Shown here: piece after piece, positions 24,193 to 36,200 of the stretch
How the letters are laid out: each line of letters begins with the position of its first letter
Numbering within the stretch: the first letter of the stretch is position 1
Source of the DNA: Acorus gramineus
Lineage: Eukaryota; Streptophyta; Magnoliopsida; Acorales; Acoraceae
DNA: 64,000 nt
Reading direction: 5' to 3'
Assembly: GCA_030737835.1 (NCBI GenBank)
Contig: CM060849.1
Span: forward strand, 15,171,216-15,235,215
Translations under genes and position numbers: made by a program
The notes under the pieces: model-generated
The model's database searches: none
The model's input: only the letters and a program-made list of their open reading frames with translations
Told to the model about the DNA's origin: nothing

Positions 24193-24514
24193 TAAATAAT
24201 AATATTAAGATTAATTGATTTAGTTAACTGTAATGTTTATTTCAATTCAATCAAAAGTTTTTAGTTCAAAATAATTCGATTCACATGATCACTTATTAAT
24301 TTAATTAACTTCGTCGTTTTTTCATAAGTTGTTCATTCAATTTATGAATTGTTTAACTCTATAAAAAAAAAATTTGACCATGTCGTTTCATTAAGCTTGA
24401 TTAATGGTTAATGATCAATCCAATTCTTGGGATCATTTGGTTCAATTATTAAATTATCCAATATCTTATGAATATTTCAATTTAGTTAATGAATCTTTCA
24501 ATCAATTAAACCCA

Positions 24515-24923
24515 TGTTTAGTTTGAGAATAAACCTGAAATAAATTAGAATTAGTCGAAATAACCTCATTATGAATGTTTGGATGATTGGAACAAATAAG
24601 AATCTGTATGTCAGAATTAACTAGTATAAAGTGGTATATAGATTCCATATACTTATTAGAATTAAATTATTTCAGGTTATTCAAATAAAAAGAATACGTG
24701 GACCCACTGTCAAATCAACTGCCATCATCTCTTATAAATCAACTGTCAAATCAACTGACATAATTTTTTTTACCTTTTTTAAATTCTTATCCACATTTTA
24801 TTTACATTTTATCTCAATAACAAAATTTTTATTATTGCGTTTCTCAATCAGAATAATTTAAAACATAAATAAACATAAAATCATTTTATCCTTATTTATA
24901 TTAAAATAACCATAATTCTCTTA
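24515..24923 (+). mobile_element. MITE family 1, copy 3 (truncated or diverged)
   Basis: Interior blocks GTGGACCCACTGTCAAATCAAC and CACATTTTATTTACATTTTATCTC match family 1 in plus orientation. It directly abuts the copy starting at 24924, and its own termini are not clear. Confidence 0.5.
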
Positions 24924-25375
24924 GGGGCTGTTTGGCTAGAGGAATAGAAGAGGAATATGGGAGGAATATAGGAGTATAAGGAAAAAAAAGTGTTTGGGTA
25001 GAGAAAATAAGAAGGTATAGCTATGTAGAATTAGGTGAGAATAAACTGGTCTTTGTATTTCAAGTCCTTCAATGGAATTGTATTATTCCTTCACTGGTAT
25101 AAGGGGACCCACCTATCAAATCACATGTCATCACATTAAATCACCTGTCATCCCCTCTTATACATCAATGGGACCCACATGTCAAATCAATTTTTTACAC
25201 CTTATTCATATTTTATTTCTCATCAATCAAACATTCCAATCTTTATTATTATATTTTTCAACAAGAATAATTAAAAATATAATAAAAAATAAAATCATTT
25301 ATTCCATTGATAAAATCAACTATTTTTGTAATAAGTATAAACTCTATGATAACTTATGCTTTTATCCAAAGTCCC
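24924..25375 (+). mobile_element. Tourist-like MITE, family 1, copy 4 (452 bp)
   Basis: Starts GGGGCTGTTTGGCTAG and ends TTTTATCCAAAGTCCC, flanked by TTA at 24921-24923 and 25376-25378. The interior contains ACCCACATGTCAAATCAA followed by TTTTTTACACCTTATTC, nearly the same as in the 12280 element. Confidence 0.75.
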
Positions 25376-26100
25376 TTAATAATTTAATTCCCGAATATGT
25401 AAATTTTTTTTTTATACTCAAAATTGTATTTTAAATCACGTGAATCTGGTGAGGCTACGTTTGACAGTAGTCAAAACTGGTCTTTTAATATGTGATGTGA
25501 CCCGCATCAAATCTTTCACTGTTTTCTGGTCCCTTTGGAGAATAACTTTTCCTCCAAGGTTGTCCCCGGAATATCAAATCCTGTTCAGGGAAAGAAAAAC
25601 CTCTTTCAATTTTGTATAACCTTTCTTTTATTTTTTATTTATTTATTTTGACATTCAAGTCCACGCACTGTTTTTTAACTTGTGATGAAATTTATCACAA
25701 AAAGAAAAAAAAACTTGTGATGAAATTATATACCAATAAAAAAAATTGTGATGGACTCTGTGATATATATGAATATCTGATATGATTAAAAACATAATAT
25801 ATCCAAAAATAGGATTGAACACATCATGTTACAATATCTATTATTCATCCAGTGTTGAACATAAGCATAACCAAACATATTCTTTACTTGTCTAGTAATG
25901 TTCTGGGTTTGGTTATATCCTGACCCACTTTAATTACGACTGTGCTCATCATTGTCACTAATGGAGTGTATAAAATTACCTAATATAATATATATCACTA
26001 TATACAAGTATGTGTTTTGTTTTTATTAAAGAATATACTTCACTAACTATATATATTTAAAAAAATTAAAAAAAAATACTCTTGCTGCTGGTGATGCCGC

Positions 26101-26168
26101 TGGGCCTGAATTCAAAAATTGCTCTTTCTTACATGGCCCAGCCCACACTTATAAGGCCCAGCCCACAC
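26101..26168 (+). promoter_or_regulatory. Cluster of site-II (TGGGCC/GGCCCA) elements, probable original CTU2 promoter
   Basis: TGGGCC at 26101-26106, then GGCCCAGCCCACAC twice (26135-26148 and 26155-26168). TGGGCC/GGCCCA site-II elements mark promoters of plant genes for translation, mitochondria and proteolysis. The nearest downstream gene is CTU2 (start 27842), now separated from this cluster by two transposon insertions. Assignment to CTU2 is inference. Confidence 0.5.
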
Positions 26169-26341
26169 ATAAAACCCAGCTGGTCTACGGAACGGTCCGG
26201 TCCACCTATTGAAAAAAAAAAGGAAAAAGATACAGCACGCGTTGCATCCCATTTACAGTCCATCCCGTTTTTTTTTTTCTTTTAAATCATATACTCACTG
26301 CATGCTGTTATATAGAATAAAATAGATACTGAAATACATTA

Positions 26342-26730
26342 GCCCATGTTTGGAACGGAAATATGATTTATTTTTTTATATACATTTATTCCGGTATAAG
26401 TGAGTATAAATAAGGATAAAATGATTTTGTGTTTGGTTGTGTTTTGAATTATTCTCGTTGGTAAACGTAAGAATAAATGTTTTGTCATTTGAATAAAATG
26501 TGAATAAAGAATGAATAAAGATTTATAAAATGTGAAAAAATAATGATAGTTGATTTGACATGTGATTTATAAAAGGTGATGACAGTTGATTTGACAGTGG
26601 GCTCATATATTCTTTGAGTGAAATAACCCATGATAACTTTAATTCAAGGGGTTGGAGGGAATCTATATACCACTTTATACCAGTTTATTCTGCATAAAAT
26701 ATTCCAGGATATACCAAGTAAACAAACAGG
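26342..26730 (-). mobile_element. Tourist-like MITE, family 1, copy 5 (389 bp)
   Basis: Begins GCCCATGTTTGGAAC and ends AACAAACAGG, flanked by TTA at 26339-26341 and 26731-26733. The interior is inverse to the 12280 copy (GAATAAAATGTGAATAAAG, TAGTTGATTTGACATG). Non-coding. Confidence 0.75.
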
Positions 26731-26921
26731 TTAAAACTTCTATCAGTCAATATCAGATTATCCAAGGACTTGTTTCTGTTCTAAATAGATGCTTAGTGTA
26801 TTTTTTTTCACAGTAAAAAAAAAAAAGTGATCATATACTATAATAGGACCCCTATACTATGATAGTACAATATATAATACGTTATCATAGTGTATGGGAC
26901 GACTGCAAATCGGGTTGCGTG

Positions 26922-27743
26922 CAGGCCTGTCAACGGGTCGGGTCCGGGTCAGGTCGGGGTGGACCCGGACCCGACCCGTGACAGGACCCGGCGGGTCCAA
27001 CCCAGGACCCAGCGAGTCCGGAGAAATGTGGACCCGGACCTGGACCCGTCGGACCCGGGTCGGGTCCGGGTCCGACCCGACCCAGATGGTTGGGTAAAAA
27101 AAAAAAAAAAAAGAGAGAAGAGCTCATGTATTTGTTTGTCTTATCATTCTATTTGAAATTTTTTGTAATAAAACATTATTGTTAATGAGACTATGTTTGA
27201 ATATAATTTTATACAATTCAAAAGAAGTAAATGAATTATTAAACAACATCCAAAACAATAATCACTAACATAAAAAACATATTAACCTAAATAATAAACA
27301 TAACTAACCTAAACAACATTCAAAACAATATTAACCTAAACAACATTCAAAACAATAAACACTAACATATTAACTTAAATAATAAACATAAATCATGCAA
27401 CAAACTAATTAATCATACAAATTCAAATGCTAATAAGTTAATTGTCCAAAACAAACCGATTTATAGACTTGTTATGATTATGATTTATGAACTTGTAGAT
27501 ACAAAAATAAGTTAAGTAAGAAATAAAATTATGTATCAACTAATACTAATGGTCTTATAATATATGAACATATATTAAAAAAAACAGTCGGGTCCAACGG
27601 GTCGGGGCGGGGTGGACCCGGACCCGACCCGTTTGTTTGTTCGGGTCCGCCGGGTCGGGTCCAAATCGGATCAGATATATTACACGTATAATCGGGTCCC
27701 AGTCGGGTCGGGTCCGGGTCTGGACCGGACCCGTTGACAGGAC
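26922..27743. mobile_element. hAT-like non-autonomous element (822 bp) upstream of CTU2
   Basis: Left end CAGGCCTGTCAACGGGTC; right end, read inverted, shares CCTGTCAACGGGTC. A TTGCGTG direct repeat flanks the element at 26915-26921 and 27744-27750, consistent with a slightly decayed 8-bp hAT target duplication. The outer ~170 bp at each end are GC-rich GGGTCCGGGTCGGGTCC-type repeats, and the middle is AT-rich and non-coding. The right edge lies 98 bp from the CTU2 start codon. Confidence 0.6.
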
Positions 27744-27750
27744 TTGCGTG

Positions 27751-27841
27751 TATCAGCTCCCAAAAAAAAAAAAAAAAAAAACTTTGAAAAAACCCTACAA
27801 CGAAACCCTCAACAGAAAAGCTTGCGAGAGAGGGAGAACGC
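27751..27841 (+). promoter_or_regulatory. CTU2 proximal promoter / 5' leader with telo box
   Basis: Contains an A-run (about 27762-27780) and a telo box AAACCCTA at 27790-27797, 45 bp before the start codon. Telo boxes commonly act with site-II elements in plant translation-related genes. Confidence 0.45.
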
Positions 27842-30800
27842 ATGGCCTGCAATGGAAGCTCAACGTGTCAGTCCGGCTGCTTTGTCGGAGGCGACGAAGA
27901 ACCCGAAAACGGAGAGATCCACATCGATCGCATGAGTTCCCTCTCCGTCTCGACCCCCAAAGACGGCCGGACCTCCTGCCCCAAGTGCGGCGAAGAGACG
28001 GCCCCCCAAAACCCTAGCCCGGACGGGGGCCTCTGCCTGGGCTGCTTTCGCGCTTCCCTCTTCGGGAAGTTCAAGCTCGCCGTGACCGCCAATTCGATGA
28101 TCTCTCCCTCCGACAATGTCCTCGTCGCCTTCTCCGGTGGTCCCTCCTCCAGGTAAACCCTCTCTCCACTGCACGTAGCCGTTCAATCGATCTTGATTTG
28201 GTGATGACTTGAAATGAGATGTTTTTAGGGTGGCCTTGCAATTCGTGCACGAGATGCAATGCAAGGCACAGAAGAACTTCGATGCGAGCAGGGATAGGGC
28301 TTTGCCCGTGTTTGGTGTTGGGGTCGCTTTTATCGATGAGAGTTCGGTTTCTTCCATTAATTCTGATGAAGTTCGGGAGGCGATTCGGGAGATTGGGGCG
28401 ATTGTTTCGGTGTTGGCTCCTCCGGTTAAAGAATTGCATGTTGGGGTTCTTGAAAGCGCGTGTTTTGCGGGTTCTGATGATGGGAGGGAGAGATTGAGTG
28501 GGTTGTTAGGTACGATTGGGGATGTCACCGGGAGAGATGACTTCATGCGGCATCTGCGAATGCTCTCCTTGCAGAAGGTGGGGCTTTTTTTTTTTAATCA
28601 ATCATGCATGCATACATGTCCACATTAGTTTGTGATTATTTGGAGAAGTTCAATTTGATTGTTTTTTCACCCACAGATTGCTTTGGAGAACGGGTATAAT
28701 AGATTGGTTCTAGGATCGTGCACATCGAATATAGCGTGCCATGTCATATCGGCAACAGTGAAGGTTAGTTATTTTTTCTTCAAATGATTGGTGTGCTACA
28801 TGCAAACACACTTTCTCTTAAATGAATTTTGACAAAGCCACTGCCTCTCTGTGTATAAATGGTTTTTTCTCTGTTAACCTTCACTGTTAAAATTGATGAA
28901 GAATCTTGTTAACCCTGACATTTGACCTGCAAATAACTGGAAGCTTCCTGTGTCCAAGATATGGTTTATGACGATAAAGAGGGAGGACGAAAATTGAAGA
29001 ATAAAAAGCAGATGTGTGTTCAAATCTGGTTTCACTTATTCAAAAAATGGTTTGTTTCTGGATAGAAGCAAACAGTATTACTGAGTGTCTGACACTTCTT
29101 GAAAATTTGAAGATTCCAAGTCTAGAGATTTCTTTTCTCTTTTATGTCCCATATAATTGGATTATGAAGGGGTTACAATTGAGAGCAACATTTTATAGAG
29201 TCTGTAAGCTACTGAATATGATATTTAAGAAGTTGCATCCTTTGTATGAAATTTGTGTTCAGGTTAAATAATGGATGTGAGGCACTCGTGTAAACAATCA
29301 TAAGAACAAATGAATTGTGATGTATGTGAATGGTTGAAGTTGGAAATTTTAAGAAAGGATTGCTTTTCATGTTGCACTTTTTTCAAGAGCAGATCTGATA
29401 AATATATGTGCTTCTTATTAATGCAGTTCAGGACCAGTGTGGATTTGAACACTGTTATCGGAGACACGAATGAAAATAAGTTTTAAAAAATAAATTTCAA
29501 GCAAATCAAGCTCTCTAAAGTGAAGTATCTTAGTATAATTAAAAATTTTGGAGTCAACCTTGAACCGCCAAATGTGATTACCAGATCTTTATTTTACTAG
29601 TCATTTAAAATTTCACAGTTGTTTAATTGCCCATGAAACTCATTAGCCCAAACTGGATGAATGATCTCCTCTGTGCTTCTTCAAGGCATATTTTGATGCA
29701 TGAGTAGTCAGAATGGTTAGTTAAACCATGAGCATTTGAGTATCTTTTCTTCCATTTATGGATATATCGGGAATTTTAATAATCCATTATGGATCAACAA
29801 GTTTGTGTTATTGGTGGGTGTGTCTGATTCCTTGTCACATCAGTTACACACCCTGTCATTTCAAGATCATCAATGTGCATAGAAACAACAAGATGGATCA
29901 ACTATTTAACAAGTATTAGATACTAGTGACAGATTTCCACTTTTTTTGTGGCATGATCCCTGTTCAGTTTTTCCATATAGTTACTGTGCTATATCCTTGT
30001 CAGTATCTTAGGGTAGTTGGATGTTTTAATTTCCCCCAGAATCTCATTCAATTGAAAATTGTCCAGAAAAATAAAATTTTCAACGACGACTTAGCAATTT
30101 TTGGTGACATGTGGCAGTTCGCAGAATATTATTAAACATGAAATAAATAAATAGCATGTAATTTTGGTGGCACATAACTTAGCTTTAAATAGCTGCAGAC
30201 GTAGCAGTGTAAAGTAAATTGGTACCTTCTTTGATTTTGTGCAATTTTCCATAGGCAAATGCCTTTGACAGTATTTTTTCCGGTTTTTTTATATTCTTAT
30301 TCAGGGCCAAGGTTATTCTTTACCAGCAGATGTGCAATATGTAGATGGAAGGTGGGAAGTCCCTGTGGTGTTTCCCCTTCGTGATTGTCCTTCACGAGAG
30401 CTTTCCTTGCTTTGCCAACTTGATGAGTAAGTTATCACTTGGATTATAATTTGTTGCCAAAATTCCATTTGTCTCTATGGTTGTCTGATGGCTGCATTTC
30501 ATGTGGTAGCACAGATTGAAGACCCAACGGTTTCTTGACCGGCCTTCTTCAGGCATTAATGGTTTGGTTTCATCATTCCTTGCACGTTTGCAGGTAATAT
30601 TCCTTGATTGGTGTTCACATATCTCTTACTTTGTTAAAAAGTTTGCCAAACTCTTGTTTTCTTTAATTGACCATTTCAAAATTCCCCATAGGAGCCATAA
30701 AAGGCCTTCATTCATTTTTCCTTTTTTTCTTTTTGTGCGGTTGAAGGGTTGTGTGTTGCGCACTCAAGTTCATGTTAATAAATTCTTGGAGCCAATTGGG

Positions 30801-31789
30801 TAAATCTGGTCCAGAATGAGAATCTCTCATATTCACATAATCGAGTGTTGATGGATTCTGTGGGAATGTGAGAAATCAGGGGAATTTTCCCTAGATTCCT
30901 AGGAATGGCCATAGGAATGAAGAATTCGAGAATGAGAATAGTTACCAAACTGGCCCTTAGCATTGTTGTTTTCATTATTTTGTACAACTTGTGTTTTTAT
31001 TGCAACGTCAAATTTGATATGCAGGAAGAAAACCCTTCTCGCGAGCGTACTATAGTTAGAACAGCAGAAAAACTCACACCCTTCAGTTTCAATAAGATTC
31101 CCGAGACTGAAAGCAATGATATTCTAGCAGCCCGTAGGCGTCGCAGAGCTCAGAGCGCCAAACGAGAAGAATCCATCCATTCAGAAGTTCTCTGCCCTGT
31201 TTGCAGCAGCCCACTCGACCTTTCTGAATCACAGAGCCTGAAGACTGTTCTCAGGAGTTGTCCAACAAGAGATGAAGCATTTGCTGCACATTGCTGCCAA
31301 AGTTGCATCCTCCAGATCCTGCCGAATGAGTCCTCAAAATTTTCAGATTTCTATTCACTGCTCCCGCAACCTATGACGGAGAGAGCAAAGGATATTGCCA
31401 GTGCCAATCAAACATGGCTGAGGTGAGATGTGCTCTTTTTGTAGGAAAATGTTACACTTTGTCATTCTTGTGGTCACTTTTGCAGACGGAACATGTTTTG
31501 ATATTTTTTAGAGTATATATTTATTCAATGAATTACATACTCGAATGGTTTGAATGCATACATTTTTACGTTTTGCATATTAGAGTATATATTCTATTAG
31601 AGATTTCATATACATAGTTAGATGGTGTGTCTGCATGAATGCCTAAGTATACTAGTGTCCCTTTTTGTATTTTATACTGGCGACCTTCTGTATTATCATA
31701 TTTGCTTCTTTAACGGAGGTTATTGTATATCATGCTTCAGGGAACAAATAAAAGACTGTCTATTATCTGATAATGAGGAGGGAACCTGA
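27842..31789 (+). CDS. CTU2: Cytoplasmic tRNA 2-thiolation protein 2 (CTU2/NCS2)
   Basis: Seven exons: 27842-28152, 28229-28577, 28677-28763, 30305-30426, 30515-30593, 31025-31422, 31741-31789 (1395 nt, 464 aa); all junctions keep frame. CTU2 partners CTU1/NCS6 (ROL5 in Arabidopsis) to add sulphur at C2 of wobble uridine 34 in tRNA-Lys, -Glu and -Gln, completing mcm5s2U, with sulphur from the URM1 pathway in the cytosol. Seen: an N-terminal double zinc knuckle (CPKCGEE ... CLGCFRASLFGKF, residues ~46-75), the PP-loop-like SGGPSS (~98-103), SCTSNIACHVISATVKGQGYSLP in the middle split over exons 3 and 4, a PLRD motif, and a C-terminal zinc finger (CPVC at 373-376; CQSC at 407-410). Length matches the family. 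The first in-frame ATG is used; an ATG at 27934 would remove only the N-terminal tail. Confidence 0.93.
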
Positions 31790-33212
31790 GTAGTTGCATA
31801 TTCTGTCAGATGACCTGAAACACCAATGACAGCTTCCATCGGCGCGGATAGTCTTATCCAGGGATCATCATATTTGCAGATAGAAGAGAAATGACTCTTA
31901 TTTTATTGTAGGAAAGGATGATCTACCCTGGTGTAAAGCTGAGCTGATGGCAAGCATTAAGAGCAGCAACTGGTTGCACAGTGGTTTTTATTTAGCATTG
32001 CTCATTGTGATCAAACATTTTGAACTTTTTTTTTTGTTTTTTAATTTTTTTTTGATATTTTGTTATTTAATCCACTATGATGAACATATACAAATCTTTG
32101 TCCTGCAAATGTTAAATCTATAATTATTGGAAAATAATTGGGTTCTTGGTGTGGCGTTTTGGACGGTGTTCCATGGATGTAGTTGATCATGATCATCCAT
32201 AATTAGATGATTTTTTGTTTGATTGTTATTTTTTTTCGATATTGATAATTTTTTGTTTGTTAGTATGTGGCTATAAATTTGGATAGGTGGAGTAAGACTG
32301 GGCAATAATTATCAAGGTTTATTGTAACTTGTTAATGCATCACTACTTTAGTTTATCTATCCATTATACAAAAGATGACCGATTTCAACTTTGTTTATTT
32401 GAAATTTTTTATTGAATTTTGATTTTAAATTAAGAGTAAGAATAGAAAAAATAAAGATTTTTAAACTAGAAAATATCATATTTGTATCTTATTCAAAAAT
32501 AATGTCAACATATTTAAAGGATCATTAAATATTAATCAAATTTATCTTATTGAATTTCATACATGCATAAAACTGAAACGTACCACATGTTTTAACACAT
32601 ACATAAAACTAGTTCATATCAAACAAACACGTGTTTTTGAGAATTGAGTTATTCTAACTTATCCACCCTTACTCCTAAAACAGACAGGGTTTAAGGAATG
32701 TTCACTGTCATGAGTCAAATTATATGAATTTTTAATTGAGTGATTTTGGTTGGGTTTAAGTTGATGTTCAATTTATTTTTTATTTTTTATTATAGATAAG
32801 TCATAAACCATTGTACTATGACAACTAAAGATAGTTGATGGTCGAGTTATTTGATCCGATCGAAATCCAATGGAAGTACTAAAATTTGATATTTTTGATT
32901 AGATCTAAACCATTTATAATCTGAATCAACTAAATCCAACGGGTTGAATTATGTGTTATTCTGAAGATGATTTTGATATGTATTATTTGAACCCCCTGAT
33001 CCTCGCATGCAATCAAACATGAAAAATTTCGCGAGATAAACGGTTCTGATTTACACAGCTCAGCCATACATGTATCTCACCAGCGCCTGATCCCATGCTG
33101 TGCCCTTCACTTCTTCATTTTCTAATTCATATTTTTTTTTGTCATTCAATCTGATTGAAGAACAAACACACACATCGTCTCTCTCTCTCTCTCTTTCCCC
33201 CCCAAAAAAAGT
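31790..33212. other. Spacer between CTU2 and the ASCC2-like gene
   Basis: CTU2 3' UTR for the first few hundred bases, then AT-rich spacer. The last ~150 bases are the leader of the next gene, with a CT run at 33178-33194, a common plant 5' UTR feature. No further gene is visible. Confidence 0.5.
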
Positions 33213-36200
33213 ATGTCTTCTCGACCGGCGACCAATGGCAGGGGCTCCTTCCGAGGGCAACGATTCGTCCCTAAATCAGACAATCCCCGAAAACCCTCCG
33301 CCGCCTCCTCATCATCTTCGGCCGGCGGCCGTCAGTCCCTCACGGCGTCCCTGAGGAACGAGTCCGCGGCGGCGGGGACCAGGCCGAAGGCGTCGGCGGG
33401 CGGCGGCGGACAGGGATCCAATTTCGTGAATTACCTGCCGCAGGACGAGGCGATCGCGTCGGGGCTCGGGGTGGAGGCCGGCGGTCTCGACGCGGTTGAG
33501 TCTCAGAAGGTGGTGGACCTCCTCAACGAAGAGCTCTCGAGGCTCCTCAGATCCAAACCTAAGGACTTCTGGAGAGAAGGTCCCGTTTGATTTTTTTTTT
33601 AACCCACCTTGATTTGATTATCTGATTCTGATCGTCGGTTAATTCTATCATCCGATGTTGTTTGTGTTTGAATTTAATTGTTGGACAATTGTTGGAGTAT
33701 TGAAAGTTGTAATGCTACACATGAATATCTGGATATAAGGCTTTGTAGGGAAACATTTATTGAATATCCAGTGTACTGAGCTTCACAATTTTTATTTATT
33801 TATTTATTGTAAATCTCATTTTCACCAGGTTTTCAGAGAAAAAAAAATCATCGATTTCTATGGATTTTAACATACACAAGTTATAATCTGAGAACTGAGA
33901 CATTAGAGCTGTGTTTTGAACTATATTTTGGAAAAATTGATTCCACAAAAGAAGGATCTTTTTAATACTGGTGGGTTATTATATTGAAGCTGAGGTTTTG
34001 CATCGTAATGGACATTGGTTTCAAACACCCACTCTTCCCTCTGTTGTTCATGTGAAGAGTTTCTGGTTTATTATATATCTAAGCAAGAGCGTAATTTTTT
34101 CCCCCTCAATCTTCTTACCATTTTCATATTTTTTTTTTACAGTGGCCAGCAATGACTCTTTGCACGGGTTTTTGGATAGCTTTTTGCAGTTTAGGCATAG
34201 ATGGTATGACTTCCCTCATCATGGTGCCAAAGATATGGTCGCAGGGGTCATTGTTGGAGATCATGAACTTAGCCGCCGTGTCTTTATGGTTTATTATCGT
34301 ATGTAAGTGTGAGATATTCCTGTAACTAAATATAAATCACTTTAGTGGACATTAGTCCATGATTTAGAGTGGAGCCTTTTTCTTTCTTTCCACAGATCTT
34401 CCAACAAGGATCCTGGTGCTCGTGCTAGTGAGTCATTGAGTGCGAAAGATCATGAAGGTGTGCATCATTTTCTCTGCTGCCATTTGTACTTTTGTTATTT
34501 TTGGATATAGCATTTTGGAGATGTGCTTGGTGATGTTATGAGATCATAATTCAGACCTGCTCATCCCTTCCATTTATAGCTTTGTTGCAGGAAAAGAAAC
34601 TTTTGGAACTGCCAAAATTGTTGGATATATGCGCTATCTACGGTCATGACAACGAAGCGTTAACTAGGTCACTGGTAAGTCCTTTCATTGCATGCTTGGT
34701 CAGTTTGCCTACAGTGGCAAAGCTAGAAATTTATTTAGTGGGGTCGATTTTTAATTTACAACCCTTAAACTTTTTGTTAATTGTCAACAGTGGATGATGC
34801 TTTTCTTCTTTTAAAATAAAGTTTTACTTTTATTAAACATAAACCAGGACCAAAAATTTGGTATACAAAAAAGGGGGCTAATTACATTTTTGCAACTATT
34901 TGAAGGAAGGATAATCTATGATCCCCCATTTATAGTTTTGATGATATGGAAGGTGGGGACAAGATAGAAGAGAGAGATAGAAAGTTTAATAGTATTGCTT
35001 TTATATTCTAGGTTTAGGTTATCGTGTAGAGAACATGAGAGAGAAAGAGTAAAGTGAAAGTTTCTATGTTTATGATGTGGAGAGAGATGGAGGGAGAGAG
35101 AGAAAAAAAAGTAAGGCTAAAAATATAAAAAATTGTGATTATATGAGACAACATTAGATATCAAATTAAGAAATATTTAAGTCAATTAAGATGAGTAAAT
35201 AAATTAAGTAGCAATATACCTAAAATTTATGAAAACTCTATATATAAAAGTCAAATAAATTGAGAAATGATGAAATGTTAGTGTCAAAAGAGAGTGATGA
35301 TTATCAAACAAGTAGTTGGATATCCGTCTAAATTCTGTAAAAGAACCGACCAAATACATATCATCATTTTATTTTGGTTTTTCAAATCACTATCGCACAT
35401 GATGTAGCATTCCAACCATTATCCACTCTTTTGTGATTATTATTATGTGGGGGTTAATGAAATAATCTGTCAAGGGGAAATCACAGTATATGCTGGACAG
35501 CTGGAGTGGTTTTTCTCACACACGCGCGCAGGTAGGTGGGTTCCGTTAAAGTTTTTTTTTGAAGGGTTATATAATTTATATGCTAGAAATCTTTAAAAAC
35601 AATGAAATACAAACGCACTTTCATAAGTATTAAATCTTAACATTTTAGTCAACAACCAAACTAGAACTAACTGTTAACCAATCCTAACCGGTTAGAACAC
35701 ACCAAATCTTTCACCTAACCAAATCACAATTGATTAAAAAATGAGAATCATAGCTGGTTAAAAGAGAAGATCGGACCATCTGCCCTACTGGGCCCTACGT
35801 GGCTTTGCCTCTGGTTATCTGTTAATTCTCTTCAAGTTCTTGTTAGTCTCAACCGCGGATCTAGTGGTCTATGCTTGAATAATATTCTTTTTAGTGGATA
35901 TGTTGGGGTGCATTGTAGTAAATTACGAACCCCAACTGAACTCATCTTATTTGCTTTGTCTTAAATTTATTAGATTTCTAAAATGACATTACTTGGGTTG
36001 AACTGTTGCTTGAGAAAAAATAAATATTAGTTATGGCATGAATGTTGGATGTGACGTGATGTTATTCTGCTTCGGTTTTTAGGTTATTTCTCAAGCAGAA
36101 AAGCAGAGGTTCCTCCAAAAATTGTGGCAGTGTATACTTTCTTGAGAATTGTGTGGAGCACCATATATTTTATAAATAAGAGCTTGGTACATTCCATTGT

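Larger units (their letters stand above)
20646..26900. other. Spacer upstream of the X8 gene and CTU2
   Basis: Holds the X8 promoter (minus strand, from 20646 upward), then about 6 kb of AT-rich DNA. A block at 22480-22850 has higher GC and a weak 115-aa ORF (22629-22976) that I do not recognise. The rest is MITE copies listed separately. Confidence 0.45.

Noticed and set aside
27860-28546. 228-aa minus-strand ORF opposite CTU2
   Set aside because: Antisense shadow of CTU2 exons 1-2 running through the intron; no domain.
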